Source of the DNA: Bacteroidaceae bacterium
GTDB lineage: Bacteria; Bacteroidota; Bacteroidia; Bacteroidales; Bacteroidaceae
Assembly (NCBI GenBank): GCA_017479555.1
Contig: JAFVCB010000059.1
Location: 1-59,514 of the forward strand
Length of the DNA stretch: 59,514 bases
Direction: 5' to 3'
Shown here: positions 25,130-35,200 of the stretch, in pieces
How the letters are laid out: each line of letters opens with the position of its first letter
How positions within the stretch are numbered: position 1 is the first letter of the stretch
Made by a program: the position numbers and the translations under genes
The notes under the pieces: model-generated
The model's input: the letters and a program-made list of their open reading frames with translations, nothing else
Told to the model about the DNA's origin: nothing
Databases searched by the model: none

Positions 25130-27117
25130 GTATCCTTTGCTGTTTGCTTGATGGTGGCGGCTCTCATGGCATTGAAGACGGCGCAGATAGTCACACCGAC
25201 ATCGGCAAATACGGCCATCCACATTGTGGCTAAGCCAATGGCAGCCAAGAGAAGCACTATCACCTTTATTCCAATGGCAAAGATAATGTTTTCGCGCGCT
25301 ATGGCAAGGGTTCGGCGGCTCAAACGCAGAAGTGTGGGGATTTTTCTTAAGTCGTCGTCCATCACGACCACGTCGGCAGCCTCTATGGCGGCTTCGGCAC
25401 CCATTCCACCCATGGCTATACCGACATCGGCGCGTGCCAATACGGGCGAGTCGTTGATGCCATCGCCCACGAAGACCACGCTACCTCCGTGTGGGGCTTC
25501 GCTGAGTAGTTGTTCCATCTTTTCTACCTTGTCCACGGGCGATAGTTCGGCCGCATAGTCGGTCAGTCCAATCTGTTTGGCCACGTGCGCAGCTGTGTGG
25601 GCATTGTCGCCGGTGAGTATCACGCGCTGCTGCACACCCAATGTTTGGAGTTGTGTCATTAAGGTAGCGGCGTGCGGTTTGAGTGTGTCGTCTACCACAA
25701 TGTGTCCGGCATATTCTCCATCGATAGCTACGTGTACGATAGTGCCGTGGCTGTGGCACGTCTTCCAAGGCAGGGCGAGCGCATCCATGAGTTTGGCGTT
25801 GCCCACACTGACGCGCTGATCGTTGACCGTGGCTGTGATGCCGCAGCCGGCCAACTCGGTGATGTCTGTCACCCGACACGCGTCGGTGGCCTCTTGAGGA
25901 AAGGCATTGCGCAAGGCCGTGGCGATGGGGTGGGTGCTGTGGCGCTCGACATGGGCTGCGAGGTGGAGCAACGTGTCGGCGGGATAGCGACTGGGGTGTA
26001 CGGCGGTGACGGCGAAACGTCCCTCGGTGAGCGTACCCGTCTTGTCGAAAATCACGGTGCGTGCCGCAGCGAGCGTGTCGATATAGTTTGCACCCTTGAC
26101 GAGTATGCCTTGGCGCGATGCGGCTCCGATACCAGCGAAGAACGTGAGCGGCACACTGATCACCAGCGCACAAGGGCACGACGTGGCGAGAAAGATGAGC
26201 GCGCGGTGCAGCCACGTGGTCAGTGCGGCAGAGTAGGACGCGGCAAATAGAGGAGGCACTACGCAGATGCCGATGGCCAATACGACGACGATGGGTGTGT
26301 ATATGCGCGCAAATCGAGTGATAAATGCTTCGCTGCGCGACTTTTTCTCTCCAGCGTGCTCCACCAACTCTATCATTCGAGCTGCTGTACTCTCGTTGGC
26401 TACGTGCGTGGTGCGCAGTTGTATGACCCCTTGCAGGTTGATGCATCCCGCTTTGGCTTCGTCGCCTGGTGCTATCTCGCGTGGCACACTTTCGCCTGTG
26501 AGCGCGGACGTATCGATACTTGTGCGTCCCTCCACGACGATGCCGTCGAGCGGGATGCGCTCGCCAGGTTTCACGAGTAGGGTAGTGCCCACGGCTACGT
26601 CAGCACAGGCCACCGTCTCTATGCCCTCAGCGCCGAGTACGTGTGCGGTGTCGGGGCGCAGCGACAGCAGGTGAGCGATGCTGCGATGGCTCTTGCCCTC
26701 GGCATATTCCTCGAACATCTCGCCTATCTGGAAGAAAATCATCACGGCAACGGCTTCGATAAATTCGGCATGGCCTTCGGGCAGAAAACCGATGCTCATA
26801 GCCCCGAGCGAAGCCACTACCATGAGAAAATGCTCGTCGAGCAGCGCGCCTCTGAACAATCCTCTGAGGGCTTCGGCCAAGGTGTCGTAGCCCGCCACAA
26901 GATAGGCGGGGAGGAAGAGCAAGAACTGCCACCCCGTGGCCAAGCTGAATTGTCGGCTGACCCATAGGGCGATGAGCAGCAACGCAATGCTTAGCGCAAT
27001 CGTCGCAATGCGCAGGTGGCTATCGTGGTCGTGGTGATGATGGTGTGCGTTTTCGTGCGCGTGGAGATGCTCGTGCGCTTCGCTGTGGCAGTGCGCGTGG
27101 TGACAGTGGTGGCTCAT
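25105..27117 (-). CDS. Zn/Cd-type heavy-metal P-type ATPase
   Basis: A 670-residue P1B-type ATPase. The N-terminus is a His-rich metal-binding tail (residues 1-37, with runs such as HENAHHHHHDHDSH) in place of an HMA domain. Then come transmembrane helices, TGES in the actuator domain, the CPC metal site in ATSCPCALVIS, the phosphorylation motif DKTGTLTEG, and GDGINDSPVLARADVGIAMG. CPC and the His-rich start fit Zn2+/Cd2+/Co2+ exporters (ZntA/CadA) better than copper pumps. The ATG at 27117 (MSHHCHHAHC) is used. It is divergent from the sugar kinase, with array B in the shared gap. Confidence 0.92.
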   Translation of the reverse strand: MSHHCHHAHCHSEAHEHLHAHENAHHHHHDHDSHLRIATIALSIALLLIALWVSRQFSLATGWQFLLFLPAYLVAGYDTLAEALRGLFRGALLDEHFLMVVASLGAMSIGFLPEGHAEFIEAVAVMIFFQIGEMFEEYAEGKSHRSIAHLLSLRPDTAHVLGAEGIETVACADVAVGTTLLVKPGERIPLDGIVVEGRTSIDTSALTGESVPREIAPGDEAKAGCINLQGVIQLRTTHVANESTAARMIELVEHAGEKKSRSEAFITRFARIYTPIVVVLAIGICVVPPLFAASYSAALTTWLHRALIFLATSCPCALVISVPLTFFAGIGAASRQGILVKGANYIDTLAAARTVIFDKTGTLTEGRFAVTAVHPSRYPADTLLHLAAHVERHSTHPIATALRNAFPQEATDACRVTDITELAGCGITATVNDQRVSVGNAKLMDALALPWKTCHSHGTIVHVAIDGEYAGHIVVDDTLKPHAATLMTQLQTLGVQQRVILTGDNAHTAAHVAKQIGLTDYAAELSPVDKVEKMEQLLSEAPHGGSVVFVGDGINDSPVLARADVGIAMGGMGAEAAIEAADVVVMDDDLRKIPTLLRLSRRTLAIARENIIFAIGIKVIVLLLAAIGLATMWMAVFADVGVTICAVFNAMRAATIKQTAKDTCTPTPTE

Positions 27118-27355
27118 AGTTTGAGATTTATGGGGCAAAGGTATGCGTAAGTTTTTGCAACTGGGTTGCAAATGCGTCCTGCGACCGATTGTGTCGCTTG
27201 CGTGTCGTCATAAACTTGATGGCGGCGCGGGGCAATAGGCCGTCGCCGATGGCATGTCCGATACCAGCATTTGCAAGCACAATCCAATCCCCATCGGCAG
27301 TATTTCGATTTCTAACCACATACTGAACCATTTTATACGCCCTGCGCACGCATTC

Positions 27356-27439
27356 TATAAACTTAGGCTTAGTTTTCATAAATTTAGCCTTAGTTTGTAT
27401 AAATTTAACCTAAGTTTTCAAGAATTAAGCCTAAATTCA
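27356..27439. repeat. Array B: four 21-bp palindromic tandem repeats
   Basis: Units start at 27356, 27377, 27398 and 27419, each 21 bp. Same family as arrays at 12258 and 40220. Left flank GCATTCTATAAA and right flank TCATAGAATACAT are inverted copies with few mismatches. Located in the 434-bp gap between the divergent P-type ATPase and sugar kinase genes, 112 bp before the kinase start. Confidence 0.9.
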
Positions 27440-27526
27440 TAGAATACATCCGAGGCAGACAAACTTAAATGCCCACGTCCACAAATATACATCGGAGAAA
27501 GAGCGGAAGAAATCGGCAGAAAAGCG

Positions 27527-27534
27527 TATCTTTG
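27527..27534 (+). promoter_or_regulatory. Probable -7 box of the kinase/RapZ-C operon (TATCTTTG)
   Basis: TATCTTTG 17 bp before the ATG at 27552 implies a leader of only about 10 bases. No -33 TTTG is seen. Confidence 0.5.
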
Positions 27535-27551
27535 CGCTATAATCCACACTT

Positions 27552-28571
27552 ATGGAAACACTTTCCGAACTCTTTCGCGCCCACTTCGGACACGCGCCAA
27601 CGCGTATAGAAGCCCTCTCGGGGGCTGGGAGCAACCGCCGATACTACCGCCTACACGGCGAGAACCAAACGGCCATCGGCGTGGTGGGAACGTCTCAGGA
27701 CGAGAACAGAGCCTTTGTCTACCTCACCCAACACTTCCACGCCCAGGGCTTCGCCATGCCCGAGCTGTACGCTGTGAGTCACGACGCGATGCGCTACCTG
27801 CAGTCCGACCTCGGCACACGTTCGCTCTACGATGCGCTCTCCACGGCACGCGCTAACGACTTCGCCTACGGCGCAACGGAGGAAGCCCTGTTGGAACGCA
27901 CCCTGCGCGCCTTGGCACACCTACAGGTGGAGGGCGCTAAAGGCATCGAGGCGGACCGACTTCTCACTCCACGAAGGATGGATGCACGAGCTGCGATGTT
28001 CGACCTCAATTACTTCAAATACATGTTCCTAAGGGCGCAAGACATGCCTCTTGATGAGCTGAAACTCGACGACGACATGTGGCGACTGGCCTGCGACCTC
28101 TGCGGCACGCCGTGCGACACGTTTCTGTATCGCGACTTTCAGGCGCGCAACGTGATGCTCGATGCCGCCGAGAAGCCTTGGTTCATTGACTATCAGGGTG
28201 GGAGACTGGGTCCGCTGCACTACGATGTGGCCTCGTTTCTCTACCAAGCCTCGGCGCACTATCCCGATGCGCTCCGTGCGCGCCTCGTGCGCGCCTACGT
28301 CGACGAGCTTGCTACGCTCACCGAGGTAAGCCTCGCCGAGTTCGAGCAAGGGTTGCAGCGGTTTGTGCTCTTGCGCACGTTGCAAGTGCTTGGGGCTTAC
28401 GGTCTGCGTGGAATAGTAGAGCGCAAGACCTATTTCCTCAACTCCATTCCCGCAGCTCTCGACAATCTGCGCGCGCTCTTGGAACAAGACGTGTGCCGAC
28501 CCTATCCCTATCTCACCGAGATACTGCAACGGCTCACCGAAATAGATATCAACTATGGAATACAAGGCTAA
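27552..28571 (+). CDS. AmgK-like sugar kinase (phosphotransferase family)
   Basis: A 339-residue kinase of the aminoglycoside-phosphotransferase/choline-kinase fold. Visible motifs are SGAGSNRRYYRL (nucleotide loop), YRDFQARNVMLD (catalytic HxDxxxxN variant, here with R-D) and FIDYQGGRLGPLHYDVASFL (DFG-equivalent DYQ). This resembles the group containing AmgK, which phosphorylates MurNAc/GlcNAc at the anomeric carbon in cell-wall recycling. A partner MurU-type nucleotidyltransferase is not in the window. The stop lies 17 bp inside the next gene, so the two are co-translated. The substrate is an inference from family and partner. Confidence 0.75.
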   Translation: METLSELFRAHFGHAPTRIEALSGAGSNRRYYRLHGENQTAIGVVGTSQDENRAFVYLTQHFHAQGFAMPELYAVSHDAMRYLQSDLGTRSLYDALSTARANDFAYGATEEALLERTLRALAHLQVEGAKGIEADRLLTPRRMDARAAMFDLNYFKYMFLRAQDMPLDELKLDDDMWRLACDLCGTPCDTFLYRDFQARNVMLDAAEKPWFIDYQGGRLGPLHYDVASFLYQASAHYPDALRARLVRAYVDELATLTEVSLAEFEQGLQRFVLLRTLQVLGAYGLRGIVERKTYFLNSIPAALDNLRALLEQDVCRPYPYLTEILQRLTEIDINYGIQG

Positions 28572-28977
28572 TGAGCTCACCGTCCGCGTGATGAGCTTCA
28601 GCTTCAAACGCGGACTCCCCACCGACGAAAGCGGTAACGGAGGTGGCTACATCTTTGACTGTCGCAGCACCCACAATCCTGGACGCTACGAGGCTTATAA
28701 GTCGCTCACGGGGCGTGACGAGGCCGTCATTCGATTCTTGGAAGACGACGGGGAGATAACGGACTTTCTCGCCCACGTGTTCCCGTTAGTCGAACACCAC
28801 ACGGAGCGTTTCCTGGAGCGAGGCTTCACGCATCTGATGGTGTGCTTCGGTTGTACGGGTGGGCAGCATCGCAGCGTATACTGCGCTGAACGTACGGCAC
28901 ACCACTTGCGCGACAAATACGGCGTGCGCGTAGTGCTCGAACACCGCGAACAAGGCCTGCGTAGCGTGCTTGAGTAG
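28555..28977 (+). CDS. Stand-alone RapZ C-terminal domain protein
   Basis: A 140-residue protein matching only the C-terminal half of RapZ: SFSFKRGLP, YIFDCRSTHNPG, LTGRDEAV and the hallmark GCTGGQHRSVY. In E. coli this domain binds glucosamine-6-phosphate and the GlmZ/GlmY RNAs and controls GlmS. The N-terminal P-loop kinase half is absent. It overlaps the AmgK-like kinase by 17 bp, so an amino-sugar or cell-wall role is likely. Whether it binds RNA or only the sugar phosphate cannot be told from sequence. Confidence 0.9.
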   Translation: MEYKANELTVRVMSFSFKRGLPTDESGNGGGYIFDCRSTHNPGRYEAYKSLTGRDEAVIRFLEDDGEITDFLAHVFPLVEHHTERFLERGFTHLMVCFGCTGGQHRSVYCAERTAHHLRDKYGVRVVLEHREQGLRSVLE

Positions 28978-29162
28978 CCAGCCGATACGACAAAGGGGCT
29001 AAGAAATCTGCGCTTCCCATGTGCGCCGTTGCGCGGTGGCAAAGATAGTCCTTTTGTCCTACATGCATTAGCCGCCATACACCTTTCTTTTTATCCAAAA
29101 AGGAGTTGCTCCGTTCTTCATCAAACGCGGGTACTCCGATTGCCATACATTCGTTTTTCGCC

Positions 29163-30152
29163 ATGCAAATACTCACAGACGTACGTTGGGGCTTCATCGG
29201 TTGCGGTGAGGTGACCGAGCGCAAGAGTGGGCCAGCGTTCAACCTCATAGCGGGCTCGCGCATCGTGGCCGTGATGAGTCGTAAACGCGACAAAGCACGC
29301 AGCTATGCCGAGCGCCACCACATACCGCGCTACTACGACGATGCGCAACTGCTCATCGACGACCCCGACGTGAATGCCATCTACATAGCCACCCCGCCAA
29401 GCACCCATGCCACGTACGCGATTATGGCGATGAAGAGCGGAAAGCCCGTCTATGTGGAGAAACCCTTGGCTGCGAGTTACGAAGACTGTTGCCGCGTGAA
29501 CCGCATAGCCGAGAAGACAGGTGTGCCTTGCTTCGTGGCCTACTATCGACGCACCTTGCCCTACTTCCAGAAAGTGAAGGAGCTGCTCGATGGGGGTGCA
29601 ATAGGTCGCGTGATGGGTGTGCAAATTCGCTTCAGCGTACCTCCGCGCGACCTCGACTACAACAGTACGAACCTGCCTTGGCGCGTCATTCCCGACATTG
29701 CTGGCGGTGGCTATTTCTACGACTTAGCGCCGCACCAGATTGACCTCCTGCAACAGATGTTAGGGCCTATCACAGAGGCCGAGGGCTTCACGGCCAATCG
29801 GCGCGGGCTGTACGAGAGCGAAGATACCGTTGCAGGGTGTTTCAGGTTCGTGAGTGGGCTCACCGGCAGCGGCACATGGTGTTTCGTAGGTCACGAGAGC
29901 GCCAAAGAAGATGCCATACAGCTCACGGGCGAGAACGGCAGCCTACATTTCAGCGTGTTCAACTATCACCCCATTGTACTACACAATAGCGAGGGTCGCC
30001 AAGAGTTTCAACCCGCTAATCCGCAGTACGTTCAGCTGCCGCTGATAGAGCAAGTGGTGCAACACCTACAGGGCAAAGCCATCTGCACCTGCGACAGCGT
30101 GAGTGCCACGTCGGCCAACTGGGTGATGGATCGCATACTGGGTAAACTCTGA
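29163..30152 (+). CDS. Gfo/Idh/MocA family NAD(P)-dependent oxidoreductase
   Basis: A 329-residue oxidoreductase with an N-terminal Rossmann fold (WGFIGCGEVTE), the EKP motif in PVYVEKPLA, and a conserved GGGYFYDLAPHQIDLLQ in the C-terminal substrate domain. Such enzymes oxidise or reduce sugars or cyclitols in the cytoplasm. I use the ATG at 29163 (MQILTDVRWG); the open frame upstream is leader. Substrate unknown. It overlaps the next gene by one base (TGATG). Confidence 0.88.
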   Translation: MQILTDVRWGFIGCGEVTERKSGPAFNLIAGSRIVAVMSRKRDKARSYAERHHIPRYYDDAQLLIDDPDVNAIYIATPPSTHATYAIMAMKSGKPVYVEKPLAASYEDCCRVNRIAEKTGVPCFVAYYRRTLPYFQKVKELLDGGAIGRVMGVQIRFSVPPRDLDYNSTNLPWRVIPDIAGGGYFYDLAPHQIDLLQQMLGPITEAEGFTANRRGLYESEDTVAGCFRFVSGLTGSGTWCFVGHESAKEDAIQLTGENGSLHFSVFNYHPIVLHNSEGRQEFQPANPQYVQLPLIEQVVQHLQGKAICTCDSVSATSANWVMDRILGKL

Positions 30153-31408
30153 TGCGCAAACTTTTAGTACATATCGCAATTCTGTTCCTCGCCGTGCAAA
30201 TGCCCTGTGCGGCGCATGGCGCATGGTGCGTTACCACTGGAGAAGCGCAGACAGCCATGCTGCAAACGCAGACAGCCACGCGCCAAGGGCATCAGACCAA
30301 GGTGTTGCGCGACACGCTTGACACGCTGCCCGCAGATACCATCGTTCCGTGCGCCACAGACAGCTTAGCACAACCCGACTACGCAGATACGATAAAAGCC
30401 AAACGTCCCGGCTTCTTTGCCCGACTGATAGCCAGTTTCGACGATACAGACAGCGCATACGTAGAACCCAATTTCTACAACTACGCATTCATGTTGCAAA
30501 ACACGAACTTCTATCAGTCCTATAACCTCAGAGCCATCAACGATGCCCATGAAGTGCAGCGCATCAGTTTGTCGCCCGCCACGACGTTTCGCCTCGGCCC
30601 ATACTTCGGTTGGCGTTGGCTCTTCCTCGGTTACACATTCGACGTGGCGCGCCCGCAGCATGCAGGTAAGTCGGTGCAGTTCAACCTCTCGCTCTACAGC
30701 GCACGTATCGGAGCAGATCTGGTATACGTGAAGAACACGGGCAACTTCTATTTCAACGACATCGACGGCTTTGAGGGAGTGAATCGCAATGCCCTGCGTG
30801 GCACCTCGTTTGGCGGTCTAAGTACGTACAACCTGAGTGTGAATCTCTACTATGTATTCAATCATCGCCACTTCTCATATCCTGCCGCCTATAGCCAGAG
30901 TACGGTGCAGCGACGCAGTGCTGGTTCGTTCCTGCTCGGACTGCGATACGATCAGAGCCGATGCGATTTCAACTATAACGACCTGCCCACCGTACTCACC
31001 GACGACGAACGCCTCTTCGATGGATTCAAGGGCGCGGCCTACGACCATCGCAACTACAGTGTCAGCTTCGGCTATGCCTACAATTGGACACCGCTTCGCA
31101 ACCTGCTCGTGTCAGCCTCCGTGATGCCATCACTGGGCTATCGACTTCAACGCGGCGAACATTTCGAGCTGGACCGCCAACGCGTGTGGACCAACGTAAA
31201 AAATCTGAATATCGACTTCATCAACCGCGCAGCCGTGGTGTGGAACAACGGACGGCTCTTCGTGGGCACCAGTGTGGTGAACTATCTATACAACTACCGC
31301 AGCGGAAAGTTTGGCGTGACAAATGCGCTGACCTATTTCAACATCTACGCAGGCATAAACTTCTTGCGGCGCAAGGAATATCGCACAGCGGGACAAAGCA
31401 AGTGGTAG
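30152..31408 (+). CDS. DUF4421 beta-barrel-like exported protein
   Basis: A 418-residue protein with a signal peptide (residues 1-23, near CAAHGAW). A Q/T-rich linker follows. The body has alternating aromatic beta-strands (YVEPNFYNYAFML, FRLGPYFGWRWLFLGYTFD, NLSVNLYYVFN, YSVSFGYAYNW), which match the Bacteroidetes DUF4421 family and suggest an outer-membrane beta-barrel. It is coupled to the oxidoreductase by TGATG. No function is known. Confidence 0.82.
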   Translation: MRKLLVHIAILFLAVQMPCAAHGAWCVTTGEAQTAMLQTQTATRQGHQTKVLRDTLDTLPADTIVPCATDSLAQPDYADTIKAKRPGFFARLIASFDDTDSAYVEPNFYNYAFMLQNTNFYQSYNLRAINDAHEVQRISLSPATTFRLGPYFGWRWLFLGYTFDVARPQHAGKSVQFNLSLYSARIGADLVYVKNTGNFYFNDIDGFEGVNRNALRGTSFGGLSTYNLSVNLYYVFNHRHFSYPAAYSQSTVQRRSAGSFLLGLRYDQSRCDFNYNDLPTVLTDDERLFDGFKGAAYDHRNYSVSFGYAYNWTPLRNLLVSASVMPSLGYRLQRGEHFELDRQRVWTNVKNLNIDFINRAAVVWNNGRLFVGTSVVNYLYNYRSGKFGVTNALTYFNIYAGINFLRRKEYRTAGQSKW

Positions 31409-31492
31409 GCAAGTGAACAGCCATCCAGCGCAACGCTGACGCTGTCGAAAAACTTTCATCTCGGCAATGCGCACATAAATGCAAGCATTCTG

Positions 31493-31523
31493 TTTGCATT
31501 GCTCTCGATTTTACGTATTTTTG
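31493..31523 (+). promoter_or_regulatory. Promoter of the TetR-GH31 unit
   Basis: -33 TTTG at 31493-31496, a 19-bp spacer, and -7 TATTTTTG at 31516-31523, 28 bp before the TetR start codon. Confidence 0.75.
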
Positions 31524-31550
31524 CCCCAATCCTAACCTATTAGAGCAGAT

Positions 31551-32183
31551 ATGACAAGCGGAAACACTCTTCTCAGGCGCAACGACCCACAATACAGGCA
31601 CTCCATCATCACGCATGCCATCAGCCAATTTCATCAGAAAGGCATCAAGGGCGTGACGATGAGTCAAATTTCCGAAGACCTACGTATCAGCAAACGTACG
31701 CTATACGAAATCTACGACAGTAAAGAGGCATTGCTGTTGGACTGCCTCAAGGAGAAGCAGCGCGTACGTCGCGAGCTGATGGAAACACATATCGCGCAAA
31801 CCAACAACGTGCTCGAAGCTATTCTCAAGATTTTCCGCATGCAACTCGACGAGAGTCACCATATCAATCCCGTTTTCATCGAACAGCTGCAGAGCTACAA
31901 GGCAGCACGGAATTTCTTCATCGAACTGCACGAGAAACAGCGTGAGGAGGCCGTGGCTTTTCTCAACAAGGGCATCGAGGAGGGTGTGTTTCATGAGCAA
32001 GCCAACTTTGAAATCATCTACGACATGTGTGCCGCAATCGTAGAAAACATATTCAGCCTCAAACTGCTCGACCGCCTACCTACGCAGGAGGTGTTCAAGG
32101 CTACTATGCTCTGCTACATACGAGGGTTTACCACACCAAAAGGGCAGCAAATCATAGATAGCTGGTTGCAAAAAGTGGAGTAA
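31551..32183 (+). CDS. TetR/AcrR family transcriptional regulator
   Basis: A 210-residue regulator. The N-terminal helix-turn-helix is clear (AISQFHQKGIKGVTMSQISEDLRISKRTLYEIYDSKEALL). The C-terminal ligand domain is not assignable. It stands 27 bp ahead of the large GH31 gene under a good promoter and is likely co-transcribed with it. It may therefore regulate its own unit. TetR proteins more often control efflux genes, so control of a glycosidase would be less usual. Confidence 0.88.
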   Translation: MTSGNTLLRRNDPQYRHSIITHAISQFHQKGIKGVTMSQISEDLRISKRTLYEIYDSKEALLLDCLKEKQRVRRELMETHIAQTNNVLEAILKIFRMQLDESHHINPVFIEQLQSYKAARNFFIELHEKQREEAVAFLNKGIEEGVFHEQANFEIIYDMCAAIVENIFSLKLLDRLPTQEVFKATMLCYIRGFTTPKGQQIIDSWLQKVE

Positions 32184-32210
32184 CTTATACCATATTCATA
32201 TATACACACT

Positions 32211-35200
32211 ATGAAAAAACGTATTCTCAGAAGCGCATTCCTGATAGGCGCATGGCTCATAGCCCTTTGGCCAACGCTCGTGCTGGCTCAGCCCATCAAG
32301 AACGCGCAAGCCGTGGGTGACCACACCGTAAGGCTCACCTACCAAGACGGACGCACACTCATCCTGGATTTCTACGGTCCCAACGTGCTGCGTTTGTTCT
32401 CCGACCCAGCTGGAGGCGAGCTGCTTCGTCTGCCACAGGCCGACCCACCAGCTAATATGTTGGTAGCACAACCGCGCAAGGATGTCGCACAAGTCGATGT
32501 GGAAGACATAGGCACCGCATTTGCCATCACCACAAGCGACGTACGCCTTACGTTCAACAAACAGCGTGGTCTGCTCTCAGCCACCGACCAGCGCAACGGA
32601 CGCACCGTGTTGCAGGAAGTACAGCCCGCGGAGTTCGGCGAGAACAAAGTGACCCTGCGTTTCGCACTCTCCGAGAGCGAATATCCCTATGGCGGTGGCG
32701 TACAGAACGGACGCTTCTCGCATCGCGGGCAGAGCATTGCCATAGAAAATACCAACAACTGGGTGGACGGCGGCGTGGCTTCGCCCACTCCTTTCTATTG
32801 GACTACGGCAGGCTACGCCTTTATGTGGCACACGTTCAAGGCGGGTCGCTACGACTTCGGAGCAACCACCGCAGGTGTGACAGAGCTTTCGCACAACGAA
32901 GCGTACCTCGACGTATTCCTCATGTTCGACGAAACACCCGTGGCGCTCCTCAACGATTTCTATCAGCTCACAGGTCATCCCGTGCTGCTGCCTAAGTTTG
33001 GTTTCTACGAAGGCCATCTCAACGCCTACAATCGCGACTACTGGACGCGTGCAGAGCAGAATGGATTTATGGCCTACGAAGATGGCTATCGCTACAATGA
33101 GAGTCAGAGCGACAACGGAGGCATCCGCGAGTCGCTCAACGGCGAAATACCTGGCGGCTATCAATTCTCGGCTCGCGCAGCTATCGATCGCTATCTCAAC
33201 GCAGACATGCCGCTCGGTTGGTTCTTACCTAACGATGGCTACGGTGCTGGATACGGACAGACTAACACGCTTGAGGGAAATATCGAGAACTTGCGTCAGT
33301 TCGGAGAATATGCCCACAGCAAAGGCGTTGAGATAGGACTCTGGACACAGAGCGACCTGCATCCCAAAGAGGGCATCGAACCCCTTTTGCAGCGCGACAT
33401 CATCGGTGAAGTAGGCACAGCAGGTGTGCGTGTACTCAAGACCGACGTGGCGTGGGTCGGAGCAGGCTACAGCTTTGGCCTCAATGGAGTGGCTGACGTT
33501 GGCGAGGTCATGCCGCGCTACGGCAACGATGCGCGCCCCTTCATCATCTCTCTTGATGGATGGGCAGGCACACAACGCTATGCCGGTATATGGACTGGCG
33601 ACCAGACGGGTGGTGACTGGGAATATATTCGTTACCACATCCCCACTTTCATAGGCGCAGGACTGAGTGGTCAGCCCAATATCACCAACGACGTAGACGG
33701 CATATTTGGCGGAAAGAACGTGCCTGTCAATATCCGCGAGTACCAGTGGAAAACATTCACACCCATGGAACTCAATATGGATGGCTGGGGATCTAATCCC
33801 AAGTACCCACAAGTGCTCGGCGAACCCGCAGCAAGCTTCAACCGCACCTATCTCAAGCTCAAGTCAGCCCTTTTGCCCTACACCTACAGTATAGCTCGCG
33901 CCGCAGTGGATGGTAAACCCATCATTCGCGCCATGTTCCTCGACTATCCCAATGCATACACTTACGGCAAGCAGACCCAATATCAATATATGTATGGCCC
34001 ATACCTGCTCGTCGCTCCTGTGTACAAGAACACCGCTGCTGATGCGCTGGGCAACGATATTCGTAACGGCATTTATCTGCCCGAAGGTCGGTGGACAGAC
34101 ATCTATACGGGCGAAACTTATGTGGGCGGTCGCATTCTCAATACATTTGATGCGCCGCTGTGGAAGCTCCCCGTACTCGTCACTGCAGACGCTATCATCC
34201 CGATGACGCGCCCACACAATACACCGGCACAAGCACCTAACGATTATCGCAAGTACGTCATCTACGCACTGCAAGGCACGCAGTTCACCGAGTACGACGA
34301 TGATGGCCGCACACAAGCCTACCTCCGTGGTAGTCACACAGCCACCAACGTAAGTACATGCGTCACAGGCAATGGTACGCTCACGGTAGAAATCGCTCCC
34401 ACCGTGGGTGCGTTCCAAGGGTTTGAGCCAAAGAAGCAGACCGACATCGTTGTCAATGTGGGTGCAGCACCTCGCAGCGTCAAGGCTACGATAGGGAAGA
34501 AGAAAGTCAAGCTCCGTCAGCTCACTCGCGAGCAGTTAGAGCAAGCCACACAGGGCTGGGCTTTCAGCGAGGACGAGCCACAACTGACCATGTTTATGTC
34601 AGAGGGAGAGCCATCGCCCATCGAGGGACTGCACACCAATCCGCGCATTCTCATCAAGCTACCCCAGACCGACGTGACTGCCAACGCCGTACGCGTAAAC
34701 ATTGAGGGTTTCACCCCCTTAGCCCTCAGTGTACCCTCCACAGACTATCTGCCCGAGACATTGCCCGCTCCCTCAGTCACGATGAAGGAGATTGGTGCTT
34801 ACTCCGTCACACCTCAGTGGCAATCCGTTGCAGGCGCTAAGTACTACGAGATAGCCCACGATGGCATCGTTGAGAGCACTATCCGCACCAAGCAGTTCAC
34901 GCTCGAAGACCTCACGCCCGAGAGTCCCTTTACATTCAGCATACGCGCCGTGGGCAACGAGGCTGTTTCGCCCTGGACCATCGTAGAAGTCACCACGGCT
35001 GCCGATCCGCTCAAGTGGGCTGTGAATGGCGTAACAGGCATCACCACGTTCAAGAACCAAGGTGGGCAGGAGATAGCTAAACTCTTTGACCGCGACGAGA
35101 AAACAATGTGGCATAGCGACTGGAGTACCCACGATGCCACAGGCGGTGACCTGACTATCGACCTGCACAGTGTGAACGAGTTAGCCTCGCTCGTATACCT

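Noticed and set aside
27254-27442. Heptapeptide-repeat open frames through arrays B (27254-27442) and C (40091-40306), reading FHKFSLS-like repeats
   Set aside because: The homologous array A has stop codons in every unit in the same frame, so the openness is a by-product of a 21-bp period, not evidence for protein.
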